Below are positions 7,966-16,230 of a stretch of 64,000 nt of DNA, one piece after another (position 1 is the first letter of the stretch; every line of letters starts with the position of its first letter). The DNA comes from JAFMJV01 sp963814315. Its GTDB lineage: Bacteria; Chloroflexota; Limnocylindria; Limnocylindrales; CSP1-4. Both the position numbers and the translations under genes were made by a program. The notes under the pieces are model-generated. The model saw only the letters and a program-made list of their open reading frames with translations. It did not search any database and was not told the DNA's origin. Where the stretch lies: assembly GCA_963814315.1 (NCBI GenBank), contig CAWFCG010000001.1, positions 186,001-250,000 on the forward strand. The letters run 5' to 3'.

Positions 7966-9056
7966 TCGGACCGCTCGCCGAGATCGCTCAGGCCTGCGAC
8001 CTGACCCCGCCACCCGAACACATCCGGCCGTTCGGGATCGTGGGCAACGGGGCCATCCTCGATGCTGCCCACCTGCCGGCCTACCGTGCCGCGGGCATCC
8101 CGGTCCCGGCCATCTGGGGCCGCAACCGCGAGAACGCCCAGCGCTTCGCGGAGAAACACGGCATCCCCCGCGTACACGGTACGCTCGACGGCCTGCTGGC
8201 CGATGCCGACGTGGCCATCATCGACATCGCCGTGGCGCCCCAGGCCCAGACGGAGATCGCTCTGGCGGCGCTCGATGCCGGCAAGCACCTGCTCTGCCAG
8301 AAGCCGCTGGCGCTCGACATCCGCGACGCCGAGCGCATCGTAGAGCGCGCCGCCGAACGTGGCCGCACAGTGGTGGTCCAGCAGCAGATGCGGTATGAGG
8401 AAGGCATCCTGGCGGCCCGTGAGATGGTCGCTCGCGGCTGGATCGGCGAGATCGCCACCATCACCTTCACCATCGACCTTGATACCGACTTCTCCGGCTG
8501 GGGATGGTTGCGCCAGACCCAGCACATGGACCTGCTCAACCATTCCATTCACTACCTGGACACCGTTCGCGCCTTCCTGGGCGAGCCGGAGCAGGTGTTC
8601 GGACGCCAGTGGCGCTTGCCCGGGCAAGACATCGTGGGTGAGACACGCACGCTGAGCATCCTTGACTACGCGCCGGACCAGCGCGCCATCGTGCACACCA
8701 ACCACATGAACATCGCCGGCGACAACGAGGCACGCTTTCGCATCGACGGCTCTGAAGGTTCCATCCGGGGCACCCTGGGGCTGCTGCTCGACTACCCCAA
8801 TGGTCGACCGGACACGCTGGAGCTGTGGAGTCGCGTGCTGCCCACGGACGGCTGGCTGCCCTACCCCGTGACGCGGCGCTGGGTACCCGATGCCTTCCTG
8901 GGCCCCGTCAGCTCCCTGCTGCGAGCCTTGAGTGAGGGTGGCGAGCCCCAGTCCAGCGCTCGCGACAACTTGCGCACGCTGCGCCTGGTGGAAGCGCTGT
9001 ACGAGTCCGGCCAAGCCGGTTGCGTGGTCAAGATCGGAGCGAGTGAAGCTACATGA
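7962..9056 (+). CDS. Gfo/Idh/MocA-family NAD(P)-dependent oxidoreductase
   Basis: A 364-residue oxidoreductase. The N-terminal Rossmann fold starts at about residue 23 with FGIVGNGAILDAAHLPAYR; the GNGAI turn is slightly unusual compared with GxGxxG. The EKP-type motif appears as CQKPLALDI near residue 110, carrying the conserved lysine. The C-terminal half is the family beta-sheet domain, with HSIHYLDTVRAFLGEPEQV. Members oxidise sugars, inositols or their derivatives. ATGA overlap with the lactonase gene shows translational coupling. In this operon it may oxidise the sugar before or after demethylation; that is inference. Confidence 0.85.
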   Translation: MIGPLAEIAQACDLTPPPEHIRPFGIVGNGAILDAAHLPAYRAAGIPVPAIWGRNRENAQRFAEKHGIPRVHGTLDGLLADADVAIIDIAVAPQAQTEIALAALDAGKHLLCQKPLALDIRDAERIVERAAERGRTVVVQQQMRYEEGILAAREMVARGWIGEIATITFTIDLDTDFSGWGWLRQTQHMDLLNHSIHYLDTVRAFLGEPEQVFGRQWRLPGQDIVGETRTLSILDYAPDQRAIVHTNHMNIAGDNEARFRIDGSEGSIRGTLGLLLDYPNGRPDTLELWSRVLPTDGWLPYPVTRRWVPDAFLGPVSSLLRALSEGGEPQSSARDNLRTLRLVEALYESGQAGCVVKIGASEAT

Positions 9057-9146
9057 ACGCCAACGCTTCGGGGACTGCACCCGGGCGCGTCCAGGAGCAG
9101 ACACTTGCATACGGCGGCCCTGTGCCGCAGACGGAGGAAACGATCG

Positions 9147-9779
9147 ATGGGTGAAGTGCATCCGCTGACACAGGCCATCATCGATGGCGACAAGAGAGCC
9201 GCCACCGAGCTGACGCAGCAATGCCTCGACGACGGTGAGGAAGCCAGCGCCATCATCGAGGGACGCCTGGTCCCAGGCATGGCTGTCATCGGCGAGCAGT
9301 TCCAACGCGACGAGATCTTCGTGCCGGAGATGCTCATCGCTGCCAACGCCATGAAGGCTTCCCTGGCGCTACTTGAGCCGCTTATCGCCGAGAGCGGCGT
9401 GAAGGCCCCCTACAAGGCCGTCATCGGCACGGTGCAAGGCGACCTCCACGACATCGGCAAGAACCTGGTGGGCATGATGTGGCGCGGTGCCAACTTCGAG
9501 GTCATCGACCTGGGCGTCAACGTCTCGCCGTCAGGCTTCGCCGATGCCGCTCGGGAGCACCAGCCCGACATCGTGGGCATGTCCGCCTTGCTGACCACGA
9601 CGGTGCCGCACATGCGGGACGCGGTGGCCGCGGTCAAGGCCAGCGGTGTCGCGACCAAGATCGTCATCGGCGGCGCCCCCATCAGCGCCGAGTTCGCGGC
9701 GGAGGTGCAGGCGGATGGTTTCGCCGAAGACGCGGGAGCCGCTGTCGATATCGCGCGCCGACTCGTCGGCGCGGCCTAG
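9147..9779 (+). CDS. Corrinoid (cobalamin-binding) methyltransferase protein, MtaC/MtbC/MttC-like
   Basis: A 210-residue two-domain protein. Residues 1-85 are the helical cap (B12-binding 2 / methionine-synthase-like), including MLIAANAMKASLALLEPLI. Residues 88-208 are the B12-binding Rossmann domain with the DLHDIGKNLV signature, where His101 is the lower axial cobalt ligand in the family, then SALLTTTVPHM and the GGAP loop that cradles the corrin tail. GGAGGA lies about 8 nt before the ATG at 9147, which decides the start. It carries methyl groups between methyltransferases. It is the only corrinoid protein in the window and lies directly upstream of an MtaA-like gene. Confidence 0.9.
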   Translation: MGEVHPLTQAIIDGDKRAATELTQQCLDDGEEASAIIEGRLVPGMAVIGEQFQRDEIFVPEMLIAANAMKASLALLEPLIAESGVKAPYKAVIGTVQGDLHDIGKNLVGMMWRGANFEVIDLGVNVSPSGFADAAREHQPDIVGMSALLTTTVPHMRDAVAAVKASGVATKIVIGGAPISAEFAAEVQADGFAEDAGAAVDIARRLVGAA

Positions 9780-9799
9780 CATCAAGGGGTACGGAACAC

Positions 9800-10987
9800 A
9801 TGAGCTTTTTCGGCACCATCAAGACATCGGACAGCGCTGAGCGCAAGCCGAGCACACTGGCCAAGCTGGAGCGCCTACGAGCGACGTTCGCCCACGAAGA
9901 GGCCGATCGTGTGCCCATCAGCGACTTCTTCTGGGGCTCCTTCACCAAGCGCTGGCGGCAGGAGCTGGGCCTGGCCGAGGACGCCGACCCGCACCGGCAC
10001 TATGACCTCGACTTCATCGTCACCGTCCCCAACATGGACCCCCATATCCGTGACTTCGAGACCATCAAGGAGGACGACGAGGAGGTCGTGGTCCGAACCG
10101 GCTTCGAGACCATGATCCGCAAGCGCTTCGACCTGCCCATGCCCGAGCAGATCAGCTGGGAGACTGACAGCATCGAGAAGATGGAGGTGTTCGAGTTCGA
10201 CGACCCACAGGATCGGCGGCGCTATTTCGAGGCCGGGGACAATCAGATCGCCGGCGTCGGCGACGGCTTCGAGCGCAACAGCCCAGCGTGGGTGGAGACC
10301 GTCAAGGGACTGCATCCGGACTTCCCGGTCTACGGCAGTGTCACCGAGGCGTCGGAGATCACCACGCGTCTGCTGGGCCAGCTCAACACGCTCACCTGGA
10401 TCGGTGAATACCCAGAGCGCTTCGGGGAGCAACTGCTACGCATCGGCGAGTACAGCTACCAAGTGGCCAAGGCCCAGATCGAGGCTGCCGACGGCCTGCT
10501 CGACGGCATGGTCATCTGGGGTGATGCGGCGTACAAGAAGGGCCTGTTCATGGGCCCGGCCTACTGGCGCCAGTACTACAAGCCCACCATCGCGCGCATC
10601 ATCGAGCTCAGCCATTCACACGGCCTGCCAGTCATGTTCCACGGCTGCGGCAACGCCAACAGCTACCTCGAGGACATGATCGAGATCGGACTCGACGGCT
10701 ACAACCCGCTTGAGGCCAAGGCCGGCCTGGACGTCGTCGAGCTGCGCGAGCGGCTGGGCCACCGCCTGACCTTCTGCGGCAATAGCGATATGCGCGTGTG
10801 GGAGCGCGGCGATCCCGACGAGGTCCGCCGCGAGGTGCTGCACCGCCTTCATGCCGCCTACGGCGGCGGCTATGTGTTCATGTCCGACCACTCGGTCTCG
10901 AGCGACGTCTCCGGCCACACCTACGACCTCATCGTCAAGACGGTGCGCGAGTACGGCGACTATCCGCTCGATCTGCCAGCCGAATAG
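9800..10987 (+). CDS. MtaA/UroD-family methyltransferase with intact His-x-Cys...Cys zinc site
   Basis: A 395-residue UroD-fold protein. The zinc site of corrinoid-linked MtaA/MtbA methyltransferases is visible: His281-Gly-Cys283 in VMFHGCGN and Cys326 in LTFCGNSD. The N-terminus carries the family opening KLERLRATFAHEEADRVPI. It follows the corrinoid protein by 20 bp, ends the operon, and so is a strong candidate partner of that protein, either transferring a methyl group from a substrate onto cobalt or from cobalt to an acceptor. The ATG at 9800 has AAGGGG upstream. The methyl donor is not identifiable from sequence alone. Confidence 0.75.
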   Translation: MSFFGTIKTSDSAERKPSTLAKLERLRATFAHEEADRVPISDFFWGSFTKRWRQELGLAEDADPHRHYDLDFIVTVPNMDPHIRDFETIKEDDEEVVVRTGFETMIRKRFDLPMPEQISWETDSIEKMEVFEFDDPQDRRRYFEAGDNQIAGVGDGFERNSPAWVETVKGLHPDFPVYGSVTEASEITTRLLGQLNTLTWIGEYPERFGEQLLRIGEYSYQVAKAQIEAADGLLDGMVIWGDAAYKKGLFMGPAYWRQYYKPTIARIIELSHSHGLPVMFHGCGNANSYLEDMIEIGLDGYNPLEAKAGLDVVELRERLGHRLTFCGNSDMRVWERGDPDEVRREVLHRLHAAYGGGYVFMSDHSVSSDVSGHTYDLIVKTVREYGDYPLDLPAE

Positions 10988-11004
10988 GGTCGAGGACCCC
11001 GAGT

Positions 11005-11032
11005 GCGAGCCTGATCAGGAGCGCAGGCTCGC
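11005..11032. terminator. Hairpin between convergent operons
   Basis: GCGAGCCTG at 11005-11013 pairs with CAGGCTCGC at 11024-11032 around a 10-nt loop. It lies between the plus-strand methyltransferase stop and the minus-strand E1 beta gene, overlapping the last codons of the latter. No T-run is present, so its strength is uncertain. Confidence 0.45.
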
Positions 11033-12022
11033 GCGCACCTCATCGGCGATGGCCTCGACGGAGGGGATGACCGCGTCCTCGAGTGGGGGCGCGTACGGGA
11101 TGAGCATGTCATCGGGCAGGCCGACCACACGTGGCGCGGCGCTGAGACTCGTCCCGGACCTGGTCAGGCGGCTGATGAGCGCGGCGCCCCAGCCACCGTC
11201 GTGCCACTGCTCCTCGACCACCACCAAGCGCCCCGTCTTCTCGACCGAGGCCACGACCGTGGGCATGTCAAGCGGACGGATCCAGCGCAGATCGATGACC
11301 TCGGCGCTGATGCCCTCGGCCTCCAGTTCGGCAGCCACTTCCAGGGCCCGGCGGACCATGTGCAGCGTGGCCACGATGGTGACGTCGTCGCCCTGGCGTT
11401 CGAGGGAGGCCTTACCGATCTCGGCAACGGAACCGCGGCGCACGGGTGCCTTCTGCAGGTACAGCATCTTGTGCTCATGGACGATGACCGGGTCGTTGGA
11501 GCGCACGGCCGCGGTGATGAGCTCGTAGGCAGCCGCGGGCGTGCCGGCCGCGGCGACTCGCAGGCCCGGCTGGCCCATGAACCAGGATTCGCCGGTGGCA
11601 CTGTGCTGCGTGCCGAATCGGCCGCCAGCGCCAGAGATGGCTCGAAGCACCACCGGCACCGACAGCGCGCCGCCGCTCATGAAGCGGTACTTGGGGAGCT
11701 GGTTGATGATGGCGTCCGCGGCGGTGGGCATGAAGTCGGCGAACATGAACTCGACGATGGGCCGCATGCCCACCACGGCCATACCCAGGGCTACGCCGGT
11801 GAAGCCGTTCTCACAGATGGGCGTGTTGATGACGCGCCCAGGATGCTTCTCCGCGAGCCCGTCGTTGGTCTTGAACACACCGCCTTCGTTGGCGACATCC
11901 TCGCCCAGGAAGACGACGGCGGGGTCGGCCGCGAGGGCGTCGTCGATGGCCGCGTTGACGGCCTCGCGGTAGGACATCACGACCGCCTCAGCCGCGGGGA
12001 TGGTGTCAGTCGGCATAGACAT
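11015..12022 (-). CDS. 2-oxoacid (pyruvate/acetoin-type) dehydrogenase E1 beta subunit
   Basis: A 335-residue transketolase-like subunit. Family features include FLGEDVANEGGVFKTNDGL near the N-terminus, VEFMFADFMPTAADAI, GGRFGTQHSATGESWF, and the C-terminal transketolase domain with VIDLRWIRPLDMPTVVASVEKTGRLVVVEEQ. It overlaps the E1 alpha gene by 17 bases, so the two are made together and would assemble as an alpha2-beta2 heterotetramer decarboxylating a 2-oxo acid. No E2 or E3 gene accompanies this pair; the E2 at 44357 is the only one in the window. Alternative internal starts at residues 3 or 16 are possible. Confidence 0.88.
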   Translation of the reverse strand: MSMPTDTIPAAEAVVMSYREAVNAAIDDALAADPAVVFLGEDVANEGGVFKTNDGLAEKHPGRVINTPICENGFTGVALGMAVVGMRPIVEFMFADFMPTAADAIINQLPKYRFMSGGALSVPVVLRAISGAGGRFGTQHSATGESWFMGQPGLRVAAAGTPAAAYELITAAVRSNDPVIVHEHKMLYLQKAPVRRGSVAEIGKASLERQGDDVTIVATLHMVRRALEVAAELEAEGISAEVIDLRWIRPLDMPTVVASVEKTGRLVVVEEQWHDGGWGAALISRLTRSGTSLSAAPRVVGLPDDMLIPYAPPLEDAVIPSVEAIADEVRASLRS

Positions 12023-12968
12023 AGCTCGCAGCCTCCTCGAGTGTCAGGGTGGGTGCGGCTTCGGCCGCGGTGATGGCGGCGACGACGTCCGCTTCTGCCT
12101 CGCTCGCGTAGCCTGCCTGCTCCTCGGGGGTCATCAGGCCTTCCCTGAGGAGGCGATCTCCCAGCACCAGGAGCGGGTCGCGTTGCTGCCACTTCTCCAG
12201 CTCCCCGTCGGCTCGGTACTTGGCCGGGTCGGAGCGGGAGTGGCCGCGATAGCGATACGTCTTCATCTCCAGGAGACTCGGGCCATGCCCCGCCCGGGCA
12301 CGCGCCACGGCGTCAGATACCGCGGCGTGGACGGCCTCGACATCCTGGCCGTCGACGATGACGCCGGGCATGTCATATGGCTCGGCGCGACGAGCCAGGT
12401 CGTCGATGGGCGTGGTCATGCGCACGGGCGAGTACTCGCCGTAGAGGTTGTTGGCGACGATCACCACGACCGGCGCCTTCCAGGTCGCGGCCATGTTCAA
12501 GGACTCGTGGAACGTGCCGATGTTGGTGGCGCCGTCGCCCAGGAAGGTCAGCGCGACGTGACGCTCCTGACGCAGCTTGAAAGCCATGGCCGCGCCGACT
12601 GCGATGGGCATGCCGGCGCCCACGATGGCATTGGCGCCGATGTTTCCCTTCTCGGTATCGATGAGGTGCATGGAGCCGCCGAGACCCTTGGAGCCGCCGC
12701 TGGCCTTGCCCATCAGCTCGGACATGGCCGTCTCGAAGGTCATGCCCAGCGCCAGCGCCTCACCGTGGCCACGGTAGGTGTTGGTCTGGACGTCGCCCTC
12801 CTCCATGGCTGAGATGGCACCGACCGAGACGGCCTCCTGACCCTGGCACAGGTGAGTGGTGCCGTCGATGCGGCCGCTCATGAAGAGCTCCTGGACCCGG
12901 TCCTCGAAGACGCGGATGCGCACCATCTGGCGATACCACGCAAGGCGGCGGTCGGCAGGTTCGGACAT
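12006..12968 (-). CDS. 2-oxoacid (pyruvate/acetoin-type) dehydrogenase E1 alpha subunit
   Basis: A 320-residue thiamine-diphosphate-binding subunit. The TPP motif runs from GDGATNIGTFHESLN to VVIVANN at about residues 143-172, and GGSMHLIDTEKGNIGANAIVG is the family active-site loop region. The phosphorylation-loop-like YRYRGHSRSDPAKYR segment is also present. A good AAGAGGAG site precedes the ATG at 12968. It is co-transcribed with E1 beta and preceded by a cysteine-containing protein of unknown role. The substrate may be pyruvate, acetoin or a branched-chain acid; length and motifs resemble the acetoin/pyruvate group. Confidence 0.88.
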   Translation of the reverse strand: MSEPADRRLAWYRQMVRIRVFEDRVQELFMSGRIDGTTHLCQGQEAVSVGAISAMEEGDVQTNTYRGHGEALALGMTFETAMSELMGKASGGSKGLGGSMHLIDTEKGNIGANAIVGAGMPIAVGAAMAFKLRQERHVALTFLGDGATNIGTFHESLNMAATWKAPVVVIVANNLYGEYSPVRMTTPIDDLARRAEPYDMPGVIVDGQDVEAVHAAVSDAVARARAGHGPSLLEMKTYRYRGHSRSDPAKYRADGELEKWQQRDPLLVLGDRLLREGLMTPEEQAGYASEAEADVVAAITAAEAAPTLTLEEAASYVYAD

Positions 12969-13006
12969 CGGTTGCTCCTCTTCGCTGGCGTGCTGCGGGG
13001 GCCGGC

Positions 13007-14002
13007 TTACGCGGGTGCGTCCGGCGGCACCGGGAAGCCCTGGCGCTGGTAATGGACCTGGCGGGGCTTGGTGGTGTCCTTGTAGATGAACCAGCGGCAG
13101 GGCCGGTCGGGCAGGTCACAGTCTTCCACTGGACGCAAGGGTGGCGCACCCTCAGACATCTGGATGTACTCCAGCGCGATCATCGAGTGGATGCTGTACC
13201 AGCTCATTCCGGTGCGCTGCTGCGTCCACTGGTGCGGCTCTTCGTTGGTGGCCGAGGCGTGGGGCGGACGTCCGCTGTCGGGATCGCCTCGACGCAGCAC
13301 GCCACAGCTGCCGCAGGGGTCGAGCTCCATGGTGTATCGGTCGCCCTCGTCGAGGACTCCGACGTCGCCGCGGTGGCGCGGCCCCGAGAGATGCCCACCA
13401 CGCATGCCCTCGACGCTCAACTGCAGGCGCAATTCCGGGCTCATGTCACCCCAGAGCGCGTAGCGTGGCTTCCAGATGTGCTCGTAGGCCAGCGTCACGG
13501 ACTCGCGGATGGCGTCCTCTCCGAAGCGTTCGGCGATCTCGGTCTGCACCTCCTGGACCCAGACCACGAGGCCATCGTGTTGGGCGGCCCAGCGCACGCG
13601 CATCAGCTCGATGGCCGCGATGGCAGCCTCGGCATCGTGTACCTCAAGAGCCGCTCTGGCTCGTGCCAGGTCGCCGGATCCGGGCTCGAAGCGACGGTAC
13701 CCGCGCAGCAGCATGCCGCCCATGCCCTCCTCGGTGGCACCGGCTTGCGCCAGGCGGTAGTCGAGGATGTCGGTCAGCCACGTGAACAGGACCTGGTTCA
13801 TGACCGAGATCTCGTGGGCGAAGTACTCGGTCAGCTCCAGCGCGAGCTCCCAGTGGCCCTCCTCGACCGCGGTCTCGGCCCATGTCTGCGTGCTGATACC
13901 GAGCGTCTCGATGCCATCTTGTCGCAGCGGTCGGTCAAGCACCTCGCTGTAGCGGACCGGGCTGGCTGGCCAACCCTGGGGGCGGATGCTGAGGGCGGTC
14001 AT
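13007..14002 (-). CDS. Unrecognised protein with Cys-rich C-terminal site
   Basis: I do not recognise this 331-residue protein. Residues 30-200 are mostly helical, with no signal peptide or membrane segment. The last 110 residues hold candidate metal ligands: Cys230-x2-Cys233 (LDPCGSCG), His272 (WYSIHSM), Cys295 and Cys302 (DCDLPDRPCRW). The region SWYSIHSMIALEYIQMSEG looks like a conserved core. A strong AAGGAG site precedes the ATG. It is first in the operon with E1 alpha and beta, 38 bp upstream of the former, so it may process or sense a substrate of that dehydrogenase. A zinc-binding catalytic role is a guess. Confidence 0.6.
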   Translation of the reverse strand: MTALSIRPQGWPASPVRYSEVLDRPLRQDGIETLGISTQTWAETAVEEGHWELALELTEYFAHEISVMNQVLFTWLTDILDYRLAQAGATEEGMGGMLLRGYRRFEPGSGDLARARAALEVHDAEAAIAAIELMRVRWAAQHDGLVVWVQEVQTEIAERFGEDAIRESVTLAYEHIWKPRYALWGDMSPELRLQLSVEGMRGGHLSGPRHRGDVGVLDEGDRYTMELDPCGSCGVLRRGDPDSGRPPHASATNEEPHQWTQQRTGMSWYSIHSMIALEYIQMSEGAPPLRPVEDCDLPDRPCRWFIYKDTTKPRQVHYQRQGFPVPPDAPA

Positions 14003-14076
14003 CAGGCGCTCCTTCGGGAGGGTAGGCTTGGTCCGGCCGAGCTGATGGGGCCGGGATCATCGAGAGGAGACCAGGC

Positions 14077-14841
14077 ATGGATGGCAGTCGCGCGGGCTGG
14101 GGTCTGGAGGGACGGGGCGTCATCGTGACCGGTGCTGCTCAAGGCATCGGCGAAGCCACGGCACGAGCCTTCGCCGACATGGGGGCACTCGTCTGCGCCG
14201 TGGACCTGCGCGCGGAAGCGGTCGAGGCGGTGGTGGACACCCTGTCGGGGGGACCCCACCAGGCGGTCGGCATGGATCTCACTGACCTCGCCGCCCATGC
14301 CAGCCTCGTGACCCGGGCGGCAGATGCGTTCGGTGGCGTGCATGCGCTCGTGCTCGCGGCCGGCGTGCTCAAGCGCGAGCCCTTCGGCGATGTGACCGAG
14401 GAGCACTGGGACTGGCAGCTGGACACCAACCTCAAGGCCTCGTTCTTCCTCGCTCGCGCTGTCGGCGAACACATGCAGCAGCGGCGGGACAAGGGCAGCA
14501 TCAGCACCTTCACGTCGATCTCGGCAACCATGGGTGGCGTCAGCTCCGCGCCCGCCTATGGCGCCTCCAAGGGCGGCATCATCGCACTGACCTACGCCAT
14601 GGCTCGCCACTATGGCCCATCGGGCATCCGCGTCAACAGCATCGCGCCCGGCTTCATCGACACGCCGATGCAGCGAGAGGGGTTCTCGCCTGCCGCCCAG
14701 GCCTACATCGACAGCACACCCCTGGCTCGCCAGGCCGACGCCTCGGAAGTGGCAGCGATGGCGATCTTCCTCGCTTCGGACCATGCCAGCTTCGTGACCG
14801 GTGCCGTGATGAATGTCAGCGGCGGCGGCTGGATGGGCTAG
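14077..14841 (+). CDS. Short-chain dehydrogenase/reductase (classical SDR)
   Basis: A 254-residue classical SDR. The cofactor motif is VTGAAQGIGEATARAF (TGxxxGxG) near residues 18-33, the Ser of the triad lies in TSISATMGG and the Tyr-x3-Lys is YGASK at about residues 165-169. The ending VMNVSGGGWMG is typical. The ATG is preceded by GAGGAGACC. It is transcribed divergently from the E1 operon, 74 bp away, and converges with the lyase at 14850. A sugar-acid dehydrogenase such as the 2-keto-3-deoxyfuconate step is possible from the context but is not shown by sequence. Confidence 0.85.
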   Translation: MDGSRAGWGLEGRGVIVTGAAQGIGEATARAFADMGALVCAVDLRAEAVEAVVDTLSGGPHQAVGMDLTDLAAHASLVTRAADAFGGVHALVLAAGVLKREPFGDVTEEHWDWQLDTNLKASFFLARAVGEHMQQRRDKGSISTFTSISATMGGVSSAPAYGASKGGIIALTYAMARHYGPSGIRVNSIAPGFIDTPMQREGFSPAAQAYIDSTPLARQADASEVAAMAIFLASDHASFVTGAVMNVSGGGWMG

Positions 14842-14849
14842 CACGTCCA

Positions 14850-16208
14850 TCATGGACCTGGCTCCCGGCGCCAGTCGGCCACGGCCGAGCGTGCTTCGTC
14901 GGCCGCCTGTCCGAGGTAGTCGGATGCATCCATGTCGGTGATGCGACTGGGGTCGGCGCAGAGCTCACGCAACGCATCGGCGAGCTCGATGCGACGGGTC
15001 TTCGACACCAGAGCGGCCTGGTAGACGAGGTCGTGCGCGACCTCTCGGCCGAGCTCAGGCGCCAACTGGAACATGTAGCCCTCAGCCAGGGTACGACCCT
15101 GTTCGCGCTCGAGATTGATCGACATCCGCTCGACATCGGGGACCAAACCGCTGACGATGCGACCCGAAGTCGCCAGGCAGCCAGCCGTCAGCACTGCCAC
15201 CTGGGGGATAGCGTGCCACTCGATCTGCCACTCCCCGGCCGACCGTTCGTGCCCAGCTTCCATGGCGCGGTAGGCCGTCCCGGCCAGGGCTTCGACCACG
15301 GCGGCCATGCCCACGACGACCTCGGAGTCGATGGGATTCGCCTTCTGCGGCATCGTCGAGGATGCCCCGCGGTGGTGTGCGGCGGCTTCGCTGACCTCGG
15401 CGATCTCGGTACGTGAGAGGTCGATGACCTCGCGAGCGAGGCGGGCACACACCGCCGCTGCCCGCGCACAGGCCGCAGTGAACACGGCCAGCCCGTCGCG
15501 TGTCACGTGCCAGGGACCAGCCGGCTCACCCAGCCCCAGGTCGGCCGCCATGGCCGCCCGCACCGCAGCGGCGCTCGGCCCGAGACCAGCGGAGGTACCC
15601 GCGGCGCCGTGGAGACTGACCAAGGCGACTTCGGCGCGAAGTTCCACCAGGTCTCGACGCAGTCGGTCGGCCTGCCGCAAGAACGTGGACAGCACCGCAC
15701 CAAAGGTGGTGGGCACCGCCTGCTGTCCGTGGGTGCGCCCGGCCATGACCGTGTCGGCGTGCGCTTCCGCCGTGCGCGCGAGCGCATCACCGAGCTCTCC
15801 GACGAGGTGCGTGAGGCGGTCCACCGTACGCGCCAACTGCAACGCCAAGCCAGTGTCCATGATGTCCTGCGTGGTGGTGCCGTAGTGGAGCGAGCCCCGG
15901 TCCGCCTCAGGCAGACGTGCGGTGATCTGCCGGATGAGCGGCAGGATTGGATAGCCCACGTTGGCGGTCTCGGCCCACAGCGCCGCCAGATCGATGTTGG
16001 GGAGGCGACAGGCAGCGGCGATGGCAGCGGCGCGCGCGGGTTCCAGCTCGCCGACAGCAGCCTGGGCCTGCGCCAGGGCAGCCTCGGCGCGGAGCCACGA
16101 CTCCACCGTGTCGCCCTCCGAGAAGATCGCCTCCATGGCGCTGTCGCCGAACGCCCGGTGCAGCACGGAGAAGATCACGCCGGGCGTTCGGCCATTGTCT
16201 GCAGTCAC
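14850..16208 (-). CDS. Adenylosuccinate lyase / 3-carboxymuconate cycloisomerase-family lyase
   Basis: A 452-residue member of the fumarase/aspartase superfamily. The signature loop is present as GASSTMPQKANPIDSEV at about residues 287-303, and an early catalytic-region motif LHYGTTTQDIMDT at about 102-114. GRTHGQQAVPTTFG is the second conserved region. The closest type appears to be the PcaB/adenylosuccinate-lyase-like group that eliminates fumarate or opens lactones, rather than purine PurB, because it stands at the end of a sugar-catabolic operon. The start is a GTG at 16208 with a weak site; a later GTG or ATG is possible. Its substrate is unknown. Confidence 0.8.
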   Translation of the reverse strand: MTADNGRTPGVIFSVLHRAFGDSAMEAIFSEGDTVESWLRAEAALAQAQAAVGELEPARAAAIAAACRLPNIDLAALWAETANVGYPILPLIRQITARLPEADRGSLHYGTTTQDIMDTGLALQLARTVDRLTHLVGELGDALARTAEAHADTVMAGRTHGQQAVPTTFGAVLSTFLRQADRLRRDLVELRAEVALVSLHGAAGTSAGLGPSAAAVRAAMAADLGLGEPAGPWHVTRDGLAVFTAACARAAAVCARLAREVIDLSRTEIAEVSEAAAHHRGASSTMPQKANPIDSEVVVGMAAVVEALAGTAYRAMEAGHERSAGEWQIEWHAIPQVAVLTAGCLATSGRIVSGLVPDVERMSINLEREQGRTLAEGYMFQLAPELGREVAHDLVYQAALVSKTRRIELADALRELCADPSRITDMDASDYLGQAADEARSAVADWRREPGP

Positions 16209-16230
16209 GTGGCGACCCTAACGTGCCGGG

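Noticed and set aside
8800..9150. Cobalamin or THF riboswitch upstream of the corrinoid protein or metF
   Set aside because: No B12-box or other conserved riboswitch core could be found in these leaders or at 28939-29077.
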